Shown: positions 35,611-44,081 of the stretch, piece by piece | How the letters are laid out: each line of letters starts with the position of its first letter | Position numbering within the stretch: position 1 is the stretch's first letter | Assembly (NCBI RefSeq): GCF_020880995.1 | Contig: NZ_JAJISD010000001.1 | Span: 372,001-436,000 of the forward strand | Direction: 5' to 3' | Length of the DNA: 64,000 nt | Source of the DNA: Reyranella aquatilis | GTDB lineage: Bacteria; Pseudomonadota; Alphaproteobacteria; Reyranellales; Reyranellaceae | The notes under the pieces: model-generated | What the model was told of the DNA's origin: nothing | The model's input: only the letters and a program-made list of their open reading frames with translations | Database searches by the model: none | Program-made: the position numbers and the translations under genes

Positions 35611-36561
35611 TCAGGGCTCCTTCATGCCCGCGACGGAGACGATCTCGGCCCATTTCTTCGTCTCGCTGGCCTGGAACGCCGCGAGATCTTCGGGCGAGCC
35701 GACGAACGAGACACCGTAGTTGGTCTTCAGCAGGTTGAGATAGGCCGGCGACTTGGCCGCCTGCCGTACCAGGGCATTGAGCTTGTCGACGATCGGCCGC
35801 GGCGTGCCTGCCGGCGCATACATCGCCGTCCAGGCCCACATCTCAAAGCCGGGAACTCCACTCTCGTCGACGGTGGGGAACTGGTCGAGGCCGGGAATGC
35901 GCTGCTTGCTGGTGACCGCAAGCCCGCGCGCCCGGCCGTCGAGGACGGGCGGCAGACCGACGGTGAAGTCGGAGAAGATGATATCGATGCGCCCGCCCAA
36001 CAGGTCGGTGATCGCCTGCGGCTGCGTCTTATAGGGCACGCCCAGCAGATCCGTCTTCGTCATGATGCGGAACAGTTCGGCGCCGCCGCGGCTCGATCCG
36101 TTGCCGCTGCCGAAGCTCAGCTTTCCGGGCTGTGCCTTCGCAAGCGCAACAAACTCCTGGACCGTCCTGGCCGGCAGGTCGTTGCGCACCATCACGATCT
36201 GGGCGCCCAGGGTGACGCCGGCGACCGGCGCGAAACTCTTCACTGGATCATAGGCCAGCGACTTGTAGACGTGCGGGTTGATCGCCTGCGTCGTCTGCGT
36301 CGTGAAGAACAGCGTGTAGCCGTCGGGCGCAGCCGCGGCCGCGGACTGAGCCGCGATCTGTCCTTCAGCGCCGGGCTTGTTCTCGATGACAACCGTCTGG
36401 CCCGTCTGGATCGCGATGTCCTGACCGATCGTGCGCGCGGCGATGTCGGTCGCGGTGCCCGGCCCAAAGGCCGTGATGATCTTGATCGGCCTGGCTGGAT
36501 AGTCCTGGGCGGCGGCCGGCACCGCGAGCAGCATTCCGACCAGCAAACTGAAGAGCTTCAT
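35611..36561 (-). CDS. Tripartite tricarboxylate transporter receptor (TctC/Bug family)
   Basis: A 316-residue periplasmic binding protein with a signal peptide to AAQ, then YPARPIKIITAFGPGTATDIAARTIGQDI, KPGAEGQIAAQSAAAAAPDGYTLFF and LAYDPVKSFAPVAGV, typical of Bug receptors. No TctA/B membrane genes are adjacent. It converges with the MFS gene and diverges from the dipeptide-type binding protein. Confidence 0.92.
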   Translation of the reverse strand: MKLFSLLVGMLLAVPAAAQDYPARPIKIITAFGPGTATDIAARTIGQDIAIQTGQTVVIENKPGAEGQIAAQSAAAAAPDGYTLFFTTQTTQAINPHVYKSLAYDPVKSFAPVAGVTLGAQIVMVRNDLPARTVQEFVALAKAQPGKLSFGSGNGSSRGGAELFRIMTKTDLLGVPYKTQPQAITDLLGGRIDIIFSDFTVGLPPVLDGRARGLAVTSKQRIPGLDQFPTVDESGVPGFEMWAWTAMYAPAGTPRPIVDKLNALVRQAAKSPAYLNLLKTNYGVSFVGSPEDLAAFQASETKKWAEIVSVAGMKEP

Positions 36562-36622
36562 GGTCCAACTTTAGGCGCGGCGAAGTGCTAGCGTCACCAC
36601 AAACAAGAGGAGGAAACGGAGG

Positions 36623-38209
36623 ATGGCAAATCCGACACTGCCGCTCGTCGCGGCGATCCTGGCCTTGTCCGCGGCGCCGAGCGCCTGGGCTCAGAAGTCC
36701 GGCGGCACGCTCAAGATCGCCCATATGGACAATCCACCGAGCGCCTCGATCCACGAGGAAGCAACGATCTCGACCGTCATGCCCTTCATGTCGGTCTACA
36801 ACAACCTGGTGATGTTCGATCCCAAGACCAAGCAGAATACGCCGGACAACATCATCCCCGATCTCGCCACCGAGTGGAAATGGAGTGACGACGGCAAGCA
36901 GCTCACCTTCAAGCTGCGCGACGGCGTGAAGTGGCACGACGGCAAGCCCTTCACCAGCGCCGACGTGAAGTGCACCTGGGACATGGTGATCTCCGACGAA
37001 TCGAAGTTGCGCAAGAACCCGCGCAAGACATGGTACTTCAATCTCGAGAAGGTCACGGTGAACGGCGACCGCGAGGCGACCTTCCATCTCAAGCGGCCGC
37101 AACCCTCCCTGCTCACCATGCTCGCCGCCGCCTTCTCGCCGGTCTATCCCTGCCACGTCCCGACGGCGCAGATGCGGACCAAGCCGATCGGCACCGGCCC
37201 GTTCAAGTTCGTCGAGATGAAGCAGAATGAGTCGATCAAGCTGGCGCGCAACCCGGACTACTGGAAGCCGGGGCGGCCCTACTTGGACGCTATCGAGTAC
37301 TCGATCATCCCCAACCGGGCGACCTCGCTGCTGACCTTCGTGGCCGGCAAGCTCGACATGACCTTCACCACCGTCGTCACGCCGGCCATGATCAGCGATC
37401 TCAAGGTCCAGGCGCCGACGGCAATCTGCGAGGCGCAGCCGACCAATACGCAGGCCAACCTGCTGGTCAATCGGGACCGCGCGCCGTTCGACGATGCGCG
37501 CATACGCCGTGCCATGGCGCTGTCGCTCGACCGCAATGCCTTCAACGAAATCCTGGGACAGGGCAATTACCGTATCGGCGGAGCGATGCTGCCGCCACCG
37601 GAAGGGCTCTGGGGGATGCCGACGGAGTTCCTGACGACCGTCGCCGGATACGGCCCCGACGTCGCCAAGTCGCGCGAGGAAGGCCGGAGGATCATGGCCG
37701 AACTGGGCTACACGGCGGACAAGCCGCTGAAGATCAAGGTCTCGACCCGCAACATCCCGAGTTACCGTGATCCAGCGGTCATCCTGATCGACCATCTGAA
37801 GCAGGTGAACATCCAGGCCGAGTTGGAGCCGCTGGAGACGGCAGTCTGGTACAACCGGATGATGCGCCGCGACTTCGCTATCGGCATGAATATCCAGGGC
37901 GTCGGCGTCGACGATCCGGACGTCGTGTTCTACGAGACCTTCCGCTGCGGCTCGGAGCGCAACTACACGAACTACTGCAATCCCGAGGTCGAGAAGCTGT
38001 TCGACCAGCAGTCGATGATGACCGACATCGCAGCCCGCCGGAAACTCGTGTGGGAGATCGACAAGAAACTGCAGGAAGACGGCGCCCGCCCCGTCATCCA
38101 GCACGGCTGGGGTGGCACCTGCTGGCGCCCCGAGGTCAAGGCCGTGAACCTCGCGGTCAACACCATCTACAATCACTGGCGCTTCGAGGACGTCTGGCTC
38201 GACCGCTAG
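36623..38209 (+). CDS. ABC transporter substrate-binding protein (DppA/OppA family)
   Basis: A 528-residue periplasmic family 5 binding protein with signal cleavage at AWA-Q. Typical are LATEWKWSDDGKQLTFKLRDGVKWHDGKPFTSADV, GTGPFKFVEMKQNESIKLARNPDYW and NLLVNRDRAPFDDARIRRAMALSLDR. Its permeases and ATPases are not in the window. An AGGAGGAAACGGAGG site precedes the ATG. Confidence 0.93.
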   Translation: MANPTLPLVAAILALSAAPSAWAQKSGGTLKIAHMDNPPSASIHEEATISTVMPFMSVYNNLVMFDPKTKQNTPDNIIPDLATEWKWSDDGKQLTFKLRDGVKWHDGKPFTSADVKCTWDMVISDESKLRKNPRKTWYFNLEKVTVNGDREATFHLKRPQPSLLTMLAAAFSPVYPCHVPTAQMRTKPIGTGPFKFVEMKQNESIKLARNPDYWKPGRPYLDAIEYSIIPNRATSLLTFVAGKLDMTFTTVVTPAMISDLKVQAPTAICEAQPTNTQANLLVNRDRAPFDDARIRRAMALSLDRNAFNEILGQGNYRIGGAMLPPPEGLWGMPTEFLTTVAGYGPDVAKSREEGRRIMAELGYTADKPLKIKVSTRNIPSYRDPAVILIDHLKQVNIQAELEPLETAVWYNRMMRRDFAIGMNIQGVGVDDPDVVFYETFRCGSERNYTNYCNPEVEKLFDQQSMMTDIAARRKLVWEIDKKLQEDGARPVIQHGWGGTCWRPEVKAVNLAVNTIYNHWRFEDVWLDR

Positions 38210-38251
38210 GAGCGCGCTAGGCTGCTGCAAACGATCTGATCGGAGGTTTCG

Positions 38252-38755
38252 ATGATCAAGGGTCTGCACCACAACGCCTATCGCTGCCGCGATTCGGAGG
38301 AGACGAGGAGGTTCTACGAGGACTTCCTCGGCCTCCCGCTCGTCCACACACTCAAGATCGAGCAGACCAAGACCGGCCGCGCGACCGGGGTCGGAGTGCT
38401 GCACACCTTCTTCCAGCTCGACGACGGGTCCTGCCTCGCCTTCTTCGAGGCGCCGGACATGCCGTTCGAGTTCAAGGAGCAGCACGACTTCGACCTGCAC
38501 ATCGCTCTGGAAGTCGAGCCCGACGTGCTGGATCGCATGCTTGCCAAGGGCAAGGCGGAGGGCCGCGAGGTCCGAGGCGTCTCCGACCATCATTTCATCA
38601 GGTCGATCTACTTCCGCGATCCCAACGGCTACGTGATCGAGCTGGCCGCCAAGGTGCCGGGGCAGGAATCGGCCATGGATCCGACCAAGAACGGCGCCCG
38701 CCGCAAGCTCGACGAATGGCAGGCCGCCAAGCCCGGGATTTCAAGAGCTGCCTGA
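38252..38755 (+). CDS. VOC family (glyoxalase/dioxygenase) protein
   Basis: A 167-residue vicinal-oxygen-chelate protein. The metal-ligand pattern is H in LHHNAYRCRDSEETRRFYEDFLGLPL, a C-terminal HFIRSIYFRDPNGYVIEL with the Glu, and an intermediate FFQLDDGSCLAFFEAPD. It follows the DppA-type gene by 42 bp. A glyoxalase-type gene is also part of the Pseudomonas itaconate cluster, a parallel only. Confidence 0.88.
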   Translation: MIKGLHHNAYRCRDSEETRRFYEDFLGLPLVHTLKIEQTKTGRATGVGVLHTFFQLDDGSCLAFFEAPDMPFEFKEQHDFDLHIALEVEPDVLDRMLAKGKAEGREVRGVSDHHFIRSIYFRDPNGYVIELAAKVPGQESAMDPTKNGARRKLDEWQAAKPGISRAA

Positions 38756-38784
38756 ACCGGGAGTCCCGGCCTGCGAAGGCTACG

Positions 38785-39672
38785 TCACGCCAGGTTCTTC
38801 CTGAAGAAGCCGATGGTGCGGTCCCAAGCGATCTTGGCCTGAGCCTCATTATAGCGCGGCGTCGAATTGTTGTGAAAGCCGTGCTGCGTTCCGGGATAGA
38901 TGAACATCTCGTAGGACGCACCATTGGCCTTGAGCGCCGCCTCGTAGGCGGGCCACATGCCGTTGATGCGGTCGTCGTTCTCGGCGTACTGCACCATCAA
39001 CGGCGCCTTGATGTTCGGAACGGAAGCTGTCTCGGCCGCTGCGCCGTAGAAGGGCACGCCGGCATTCATGTCCGCACCCAGGGCCGCCGCCAGGTAATTG
39101 GTCGTGCCCCCGCCCCAGCAGAAGCCGGTGACGCCGAGCTTGCCCGTCGACAGCGCATGCGTCTTGAGATAACGCGCGCTGTTCAGCATGTCGGTGCGCA
39201 GCTTGGCCTGGTCGAGGCCGGCCTGCAGCGTACGGCCGTCGTCGTCGTTGCCGGGATAGCCGCCGACGGGAAACAGCCCGTCGGGCGCCAAGGCCAGGAA
39301 ACCCTCTGTCGCGGCCCGGCGGGCGACATCCTCGATATAGGGATTGAGGCCGCGATTCTCGTGGATCACGAGGACCACGGGAAACGGCCCGTTGCCCTTC
39401 GGTTGCACCAGATAGCCGCGCATCGTGCCCGAGTTGCCGCCGGGTGACGGGTAGCTGACATAGCGTGCCTTGATGCGATCGTCGGTGAACGAGATGGTCT
39501 GGGCCTGGACGTAGCGCGGCAGCAGTGCCTGTGCCATGGCAAGCCCGCCCACCGTCACGGCGGCGGCTCGTGACAGGAAGGTGCGACGATCCATGCCGCC
39601 ATGACAATACTCGTCGTAGAGATCGAAGACGCGCTGATCGATCTCCATCTGGGTGAGGATCTGTCCGTCCAT
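38785..39672 (-). CDS. Dienelactone hydrolase family protein, twin-arginine exported
   Basis: A 295-residue alpha/beta hydrolase with an N-terminal extension containing DRRTFLSRAAAVTVGG, a Tat-type signal, then a dienelactone hydrolase domain: VIHENRGLNPYIEDVARR, GFCWGGGTTN (nucleophile Cys), AENDDRIN, and YPGTQHGFHN (His). Members hydrolyse lactones or esters. It lies 20 bp downstream of a second dienelactone hydrolase gene. Confidence 0.9.
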   Translation of the reverse strand: MDGQILTQMEIDQRVFDLYDEYCHGGMDRRTFLSRAAAVTVGGLAMAQALLPRYVQAQTISFTDDRIKARYVSYPSPGGNSGTMRGYLVQPKGNGPFPVVLVIHENRGLNPYIEDVARRAATEGFLALAPDGLFPVGGYPGNDDDGRTLQAGLDQAKLRTDMLNSARYLKTHALSTGKLGVTGFCWGGGTTNYLAAALGADMNAGVPFYGAAAETASVPNIKAPLMVQYAENDDRINGMWPAYEAALKANGASYEMFIYPGTQHGFHNNSTPRYNEAQAKIAWDRTIGFFRKNLA

Positions 39673-39692
39673 CGGCTGCCCCCTCTTCCGGC

Positions 39693-40433
39693 CTAGCCAA
39701 GATTTCTACGATAGAGCGCGATCAGGCGCTCCCAGTGCCGCTCGGCAGCAGGCTTGTCGTAGCACCAGCGTTGCGGGAAGGCGAAGCCGTGATGCACGGT
39801 CGGATGCACCTCCAGGTCTCCCTTCGCGCCCGACTTGTCGAACAGCGCCTTGAGTTCCTTGACCATTTCCGGGGGTGCCAGCTCGTCGTGCTCGGCGCAG
39901 GAGATATAGAGTTCTCCCCTCGCGTTGCCGAGCGTGAGGTGCGGGCTCTCCACCGCGTCGCTCACCAGCCAGGTCCCATAGAACGAGGCCGCCGCGGCAA
40001 TCCGCTCCGGATAGCGCGCCGCTGCCGCCAGTGAATAAGGCCCGCTCATGCAGTAGCCGTGGGTGCCGACCGGTCCCGTCTTCGACTCCTTCTGGGCGTC
40101 CGAATAGGAGATCATCGCCGCCACGTCGTCCATGACTGGCGGGATCGTCATCTTCGTACGCACCGCCCGCATGCGCTTGTGCTCGTCGCTGCCGTGCGTC
40201 AGCACGTCGGGACCGTACTTGGTATCCGTACCGGCGCGGTAATAGAGGTTGGGCAGCATCACGTAGTAGCCGACCGTCGCGAGGCGGCGGGCCATGTCGT
40301 AGAGTTCCTCGCGGATCCCCGGCGCATCCATCAGCATCAGCACCGGGGGATACGGACCGCCGCGCTCCGGATGGCAGATGAAGGTCTCCATCGCCCCGTC
40401 CCTGGTGGGGATGTCCAGAATTTTCTCGATCAT
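39693..40433 (-). CDS. Dienelactone hydrolase family protein, cytoplasmic
   Basis: A 246-residue alpha/beta hydrolase without a signal peptide. The oxyanion/nucleophile region is GTHGYCMSGPYSL (Cys), the acid in CAEHDELAP and the His in HPTVHHGFAF. It is transcribed with the exported homologue, so the pair could act on the same type of substrate in two compartments. Confidence 0.9.
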   Translation of the reverse strand: MIEKILDIPTRDGAMETFICHPERGGPYPPVLMLMDAPGIREELYDMARRLATVGYYVMLPNLYYRAGTDTKYGPDVLTHGSDEHKRMRAVRTKMTIPPVMDDVAAMISYSDAQKESKTGPVGTHGYCMSGPYSLAAAARYPERIAAAASFYGTWLVSDAVESPHLTLGNARGELYISCAEHDELAPPEMVKELKALFDKSGAKGDLEVHPTVHHGFAFPQRWCYDKPAAERHWERLIALYRRNLG

Positions 40434-40511
40434 CTTGTGTCTCCTCCGGCTTTGCGGCTTGGCGGCGGCTTGCTAGGCTCGTCTCAACAACAAAGCCTAG
40501 GGAGAGAAACG

Positions 40512-41726
40512 ATGAGACGTAACCTGCTTGCCACGGCCGCATTCTGCCTTGCGGCATCGGCGCTGCCGGCGGCTGCCCAGCTGTCCGACAATACCCTCAA
40601 GATCGCCGTCGCCACCGACCTTTCGAGCCTCTATGCCGACATCAACGGCCCGGGCGCCGTGCTCGCGGCCCAGATGGCGATCGAGGATTTCGGCGGCACC
40701 GTGCTCGGCCAGAAGATCGAGTTCGTGTCCGGCGACATCCAGAACAAGGCGGACGTGGCCGCGACCACGGTCGGCCGCTGGTACGACAATGAAAAGGTCG
40801 ACATGGTGATGGGCGCCGGCGCCTCCTCCTCGTCGATCGCCGCGGCCCGTGTCGCCGGCGACAAGAAGAAGATCTTCATCGCTCCCGACCCCGCTTCGTC
40901 GGATCTCACCGGCAAGCTCTGCAATCCCTACCTGATCCACTGGGTGTACGACACCGCAGCACTTGCCAACGGCACCGGCTCGGCAGTCGTCAAGGCGGGT
41001 GGTAAGAGCTGGTTCTTCCTAACCGCCGACTACGCGTTCGGCTATGCGCTTGAACGCGATGTCTCCGCGGTGGTCAAGAAGGCCGGCGGCACGGTGGTCG
41101 GCGGCGTCAAGCACCCGATCAACACCAATGACTTCTCCTCCTTCCTGCTGCAGGCGCAGGGCTCGAAGGCGCAGATCATCGGCCTCGCCAATGCCGGCGG
41201 CGATACGATCAACTCGATCAAGCAGGCCTCTGAGTTCGGCATCGTCAAGGGCGGCCAGAAGCTCGCGGGGCTGCTGGTTTTCATCTCCGACATCCACTCG
41301 CTGGGCCTCGAGCGCTCGCAGGGCCTGAACCTGACCGAAGCGTTCTACTGGGACCTCAACGACCGGACGCGGGCCTTCGCCAAGCGTTTCGCCGCCCGCT
41401 TCAACGGCAAGATGCCGACCAGTGTGCAGGCCGGCTTCTACTCGGCCACCCTCGCCTACCTGAACGCGGTCAAGGCGACCGGTACCGACGATCCCGACAA
41501 GGTGATGGCCGCCATGAAGGCCGCCAAGTGGGACGACCCCATTTTCGGACCGAGCTACATCCGCCAGGACGGCCGCAAGATGCACAACATGTACCTCTTC
41601 GAGGTCAAGAAGCCCTCCGAGTCGAAGGGCCCGTGGGACTATTACAAGCTGCTCGCCGAGATTTCAGGCGAGGATGCCTTCCGTCCGCTGGCCGACAGCG
41701 AGTGCCCGCTGGTCAAGAAGAACTGA
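40512..41726 (+). CDS. Branched-chain amino acid-type (LivK) substrate-binding protein
   Basis: A 404-residue periplasmic receptor of the family 6 type. Signal cleavage at AAA-Q is followed by LKIAVATDLSSLYADINGPGAVLAAQMAIEDFGG, the usual LivK opening, then DVAATTVGRWYDNEKVDMVMG and ADYAFGYALERDV. Substrates of the group range from amino acids to aromatic acids. No LivH/M/G/F genes are nearby. It diverges from the dienelactone hydrolases. Confidence 0.92.
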   Translation: MRRNLLATAAFCLAASALPAAAQLSDNTLKIAVATDLSSLYADINGPGAVLAAQMAIEDFGGTVLGQKIEFVSGDIQNKADVAATTVGRWYDNEKVDMVMGAGASSSSIAAARVAGDKKKIFIAPDPASSDLTGKLCNPYLIHWVYDTAALANGTGSAVVKAGGKSWFFLTADYAFGYALERDVSAVVKKAGGTVVGGVKHPINTNDFSSFLLQAQGSKAQIIGLANAGGDTINSIKQASEFGIVKGGQKLAGLLVFISDIHSLGLERSQGLNLTEAFYWDLNDRTRAFAKRFAARFNGKMPTSVQAGFYSATLAYLNAVKATGTDDPDKVMAAMKAAKWDDPIFGPSYIRQDGRKMHNMYLFEVKKPSESKGPWDYYKLLAEISGEDAFRPLADSECPLVKKN

Positions 41727-41740
41727 GCCGGAGCCCCGTC

Positions 41741-42793
41741 ATGGCCGAGCAGTCGAACATCTATGTCGGCGTTGCCGGCTATTTCGGGAAGCCGGATCAC
41801 ACAGGCCGCGTCGGGGTTTTCCGCCGCGGCACCGCGGGCGGCGACTGGCAGCACGTGCTGGGCACCGTCCAGGCCTTCACCGTCTTCGTCCACCCGACGG
41901 ATCCGGAGACGGTCTTTGCCGGCACCAATGACGGCGTCTGGCGCAGCACCGACCGCGGCGCCACCTTCCGCCGGACCGCCTTCCCCGACGCGGGCAAGGA
42001 AGTCTGGTCCTTTCTCGTCGATTCCCGAGATCCCAGCCGCATCTTTGCCGGCGCCTCGCCGATCGACGTCTATCGAAGCGACGACGGCGGCGCCTCCTGG
42101 CGGCGCCTGCCGACGCCCGGCATCGACACGCACTGCAAGGGCCCCTTTGCGTCGCGCGTGATGCGGCTCGTCCAGCATCCCAAGCGCCACGATGAAATCT
42201 ACGCCGCGCTTGAGATCAATGGGGTCATGCGCAGCATCGATCTCGGCCAGACCTGGACCGATTGCAGCGCGGGCCTGCTCAAGCTCGCCGAGCACGAGCA
42301 CCTCAAGAGCAAGATCGTGAGCGACACGACCGCCGAAGGGATGCTCGACAGCCACGCCGTCACGATCAATCCCGCCGATCCCGACGGACTGTGGCTGGCC
42401 GTCCGCATGGGCCTGTTCCGCAGCAGCGATCAGGGCCGCACCTGGAAGGACATGGAGGTCGGCCGCTTCTCGCCCACCACCTACGGCCGCGACATCCGTG
42501 TCTCGCCGGTCGAACCCAACACGCTCTATTCCGCCCTGTCGGTCGCGGCCGCCAGCAAGGATGGCGGGCTCTACCGCAGCGAGGACGGCGGCGAGAGCTG
42601 GAGCCGGTTCGACAAGGTGAAGGTCAACGGCACCATCATGTCGATCGGTCTGCACCCGACCGATGCCGGGCAGGTCTATATCGGCGCCCGCTACGACGGC
42701 GAGGTGTTCGGCACGCGCGACGCCGGAAGGACCTGGCAGGCCATCCCGCTCCCCGGCGAGGTACAGCACATCTATTCGCTGGCGTGCGGGTGA
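41741..42793 (+). CDS. BNR/sialidase-like beta-propeller protein
   Basis: A 350-residue protein with repeated Asp-box-like motifs (STDRGATFRRT, SDDGGASWRRL, SIDLGQTWTDC, SSDQGRTWKDM, SEDGGESWSRF, TRDAGRTWQAI), each ending a propeller blade, so a sialidase/Vps10-like propeller. No signal peptide is evident. It follows the LivK-type gene by 14 bp and ends at the edge of the toxin array. Function unknown. Confidence 0.85.
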   Translation: MAEQSNIYVGVAGYFGKPDHTGRVGVFRRGTAGGDWQHVLGTVQAFTVFVHPTDPETVFAGTNDGVWRSTDRGATFRRTAFPDAGKEVWSFLVDSRDPSRIFAGASPIDVYRSDDGGASWRRLPTPGIDTHCKGPFASRVMRLVQHPKRHDEIYAALEINGVMRSIDLGQTWTDCSAGLLKLAEHEHLKSKIVSDTTAEGMLDSHAVTINPADPDGLWLAVRMGLFRSSDQGRTWKDMEVGRFSPTTYGRDIRVSPVEPNTLYSALSVAAASKDGGLYRSEDGGESWSRFDKVKVNGTIMSIGLHPTDAGQVYIGARYDGEVFGTRDAGRTWQAIPLPGEVQHIYSLACG

Positions 42794-42808
42794 AGAAAAG
42801 CCCCCCGG

Positions 42809-42844
42809 CCCCTCGACCGGAGCGCATAGCGCGGAGTGGAGGGG
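42809..42844. repeat. Short imperfect palindrome at the toxin-array boundary
   Basis: CCCCTC (42809-42814) pairs with GAGGGG (42839-42844), with a GCGC/GCGC inner stem. It begins 15 bp after the propeller gene stop and ends 2 bp before the decayed toxin fragment. A terminator or dispersed intergenic palindrome; structure is only moderately convincing. Confidence 0.35.
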
Positions 42845-42845
42845 T

Positions 42846-43170
42846 CTAATCCCCTCCGTTCGCCGGCTTGGCGCGGCGTGCGATTGCAAGCGCCAGAAAC
42901 CAGTCATTCAGTTCGGCCTGCAGTGGGATGGTTCGGCGATCCCGCCAGCGCGCTACGGGCTCCCGGCGCGCGAGACCCGTCGTCGGATCGTTCAGCAGGC
43001 CGCGCACCACGACCGCGCCCCCGGTATCGAGCTGGCGCGCGAACATCTCGGCTGCCGGAAGACCGAGCGTGCTTTCGTAGCCAAACCCGTTGCACGGCCA
43101 CGAGTTCGCTGACGCCGCTAAGGACGGCAGCCCGTGCCTACCACGTTCGTCTCCGTTCAGCGGTGCATCG
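42846..43170 (-). pseudogene. Decayed N-terminal fragment of a second toxin copy
   Basis: The minus strand encodes GLPSLAASANSWPCNGFG, then FARQLDTGGAVVVRGLLNDP, TTGLARREP and LQAELNDWFLALAIARRAK, which align with residues 8-95 of the intact toxin (GLPSAAPAEDSWPFENLGG, FARQLDTGFAGEVRGLVTDP). Similarity includes the untranslated CCGCTGAACGGAGACG just upstream. The toxin ATG is replaced (ACGTGG), and a stop follows about 100 codons in, so this is a truncated, untranslatable copy. Confidence 0.85.
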
Positions 43171-43286
43171 GGGCCTGCAGGGTGTTCTTGTCGTAACAGC
43201 CATCGATCGCCCGGGCGTCCTTTCACGGGGCAGCATTGCCGGGCTCGCCGGCCACAGCCTCTACCGCTGTAGCTGTTCGTCCAACG

Positions 43287-44081
43287 TCAGATCTTTGCGA
43301 AGGCGGGCTTTTCGACGCCGGTCATGGTATCGTAGGCCTTGAGGATCGTCTCCTCCGGCGTCCGCGTGAGGCCGCTGTCGTGGTAGATCGCCTTAAGCCA
43401 CATGGCCATCTTCCCATAATAACCGCTCATGATGAAGCTTTCCGACATGACCTTGCGCAGCATTTCTTCGCCCTTGGCGATATAGGCCGCGTCGAGCTTG
43501 CCATCGGCGGCGAGATGACGGCAAGCCCACTGCCCATACATCAATTCCGCCCGCACGATGGCTGGTGCCGACGACGGCTTGGTGGTGAGTCCGGCCTCCT
43601 CACAGAGCTTCAGGCCGACGTCATAGCGTCGCGCCGCGAGGTTGAGCGGCAGGGCGAGTTCGAGCCCCTCCCGCATCAGCAGCTTCGCCCCGTTTGGTTC
43701 GAAGCGGTCGAACTTGTCCCACTGCCGCCAGTCGGCTTCGCTCGCGCGGCTGAACTCGGGCACCGCCGGATCACCGTCGATCAGCCATTTGCACAGGCCC
43801 AAAGTCTTCCACCATTGATAGACGTTAAAGGATTCCTGGGGATCCTTGCCATCTGGCGGCGCCGGTTGTGACCCCATCCAGGCCACGAGCGCCCGCGCTA
43901 GCGGCAACACCTGCTCGCGCAAGCCGAGGAGATGCGCGTGGATCACGTTTCTGAGCTTAGTAGCCATATAGTGCGAGCGATTAAATGGCCCGGTCTTTTC
44001 CGGCTCGAACTTGGTTGCAATCGCCAGAAGAAAATCCAGGTAGAACTGGCGCTCGCTATTGGGCTCGAAGTCTCTCGGCAT
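43287..44081 (-). CDS. Putative immunity protein for the adjacent nuclease-domain toxin
   Basis: A 264-residue soluble protein, probably mainly helical, with no family I recognise. Its ATG (44079-44081) shares one base with the toxin stop (TAATG), so the two are translationally coupled as in toxin-immunity pairs. Segments such as LGLCKWLIDGDPAVPEFSRASEADW and WACRHLAADGKLDAAYIAKGEE are the best conserved, judged from the decayed second copy at 46918-47610. Immunity function is inferred from position and size; no conserved domain is visible. Confidence 0.6.
   Translation of the reverse strand: MPRDFEPNSERQFYLDFLLAIATKFEPEKTGPFNRSHYMATKLRNVIHAHLLGLREQVLPLARALVAWMGSQPAPPDGKDPQESFNVYQWWKTLGLCKWLIDGDPAVPEFSRASEADWRQWDKFDRFEPNGAKLLMREGLELALPLNLAARRYDVGLKLCEEAGLTTKPSSAPAIVRAELMYGQWACRHLAADGKLDAAYIAKGEEMLRKVMSESFIMSGYYGKMAMWLKAIYHDSGLTRTPEETILKAYDTMTGVEKPAFAKI

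Noticed and set aside
36365..38593. A 742-codon minus-strand frame opposite the DppA-type gene
   Set aside because: A shadow frame; the plus strand has a full binding protein with signal peptide.
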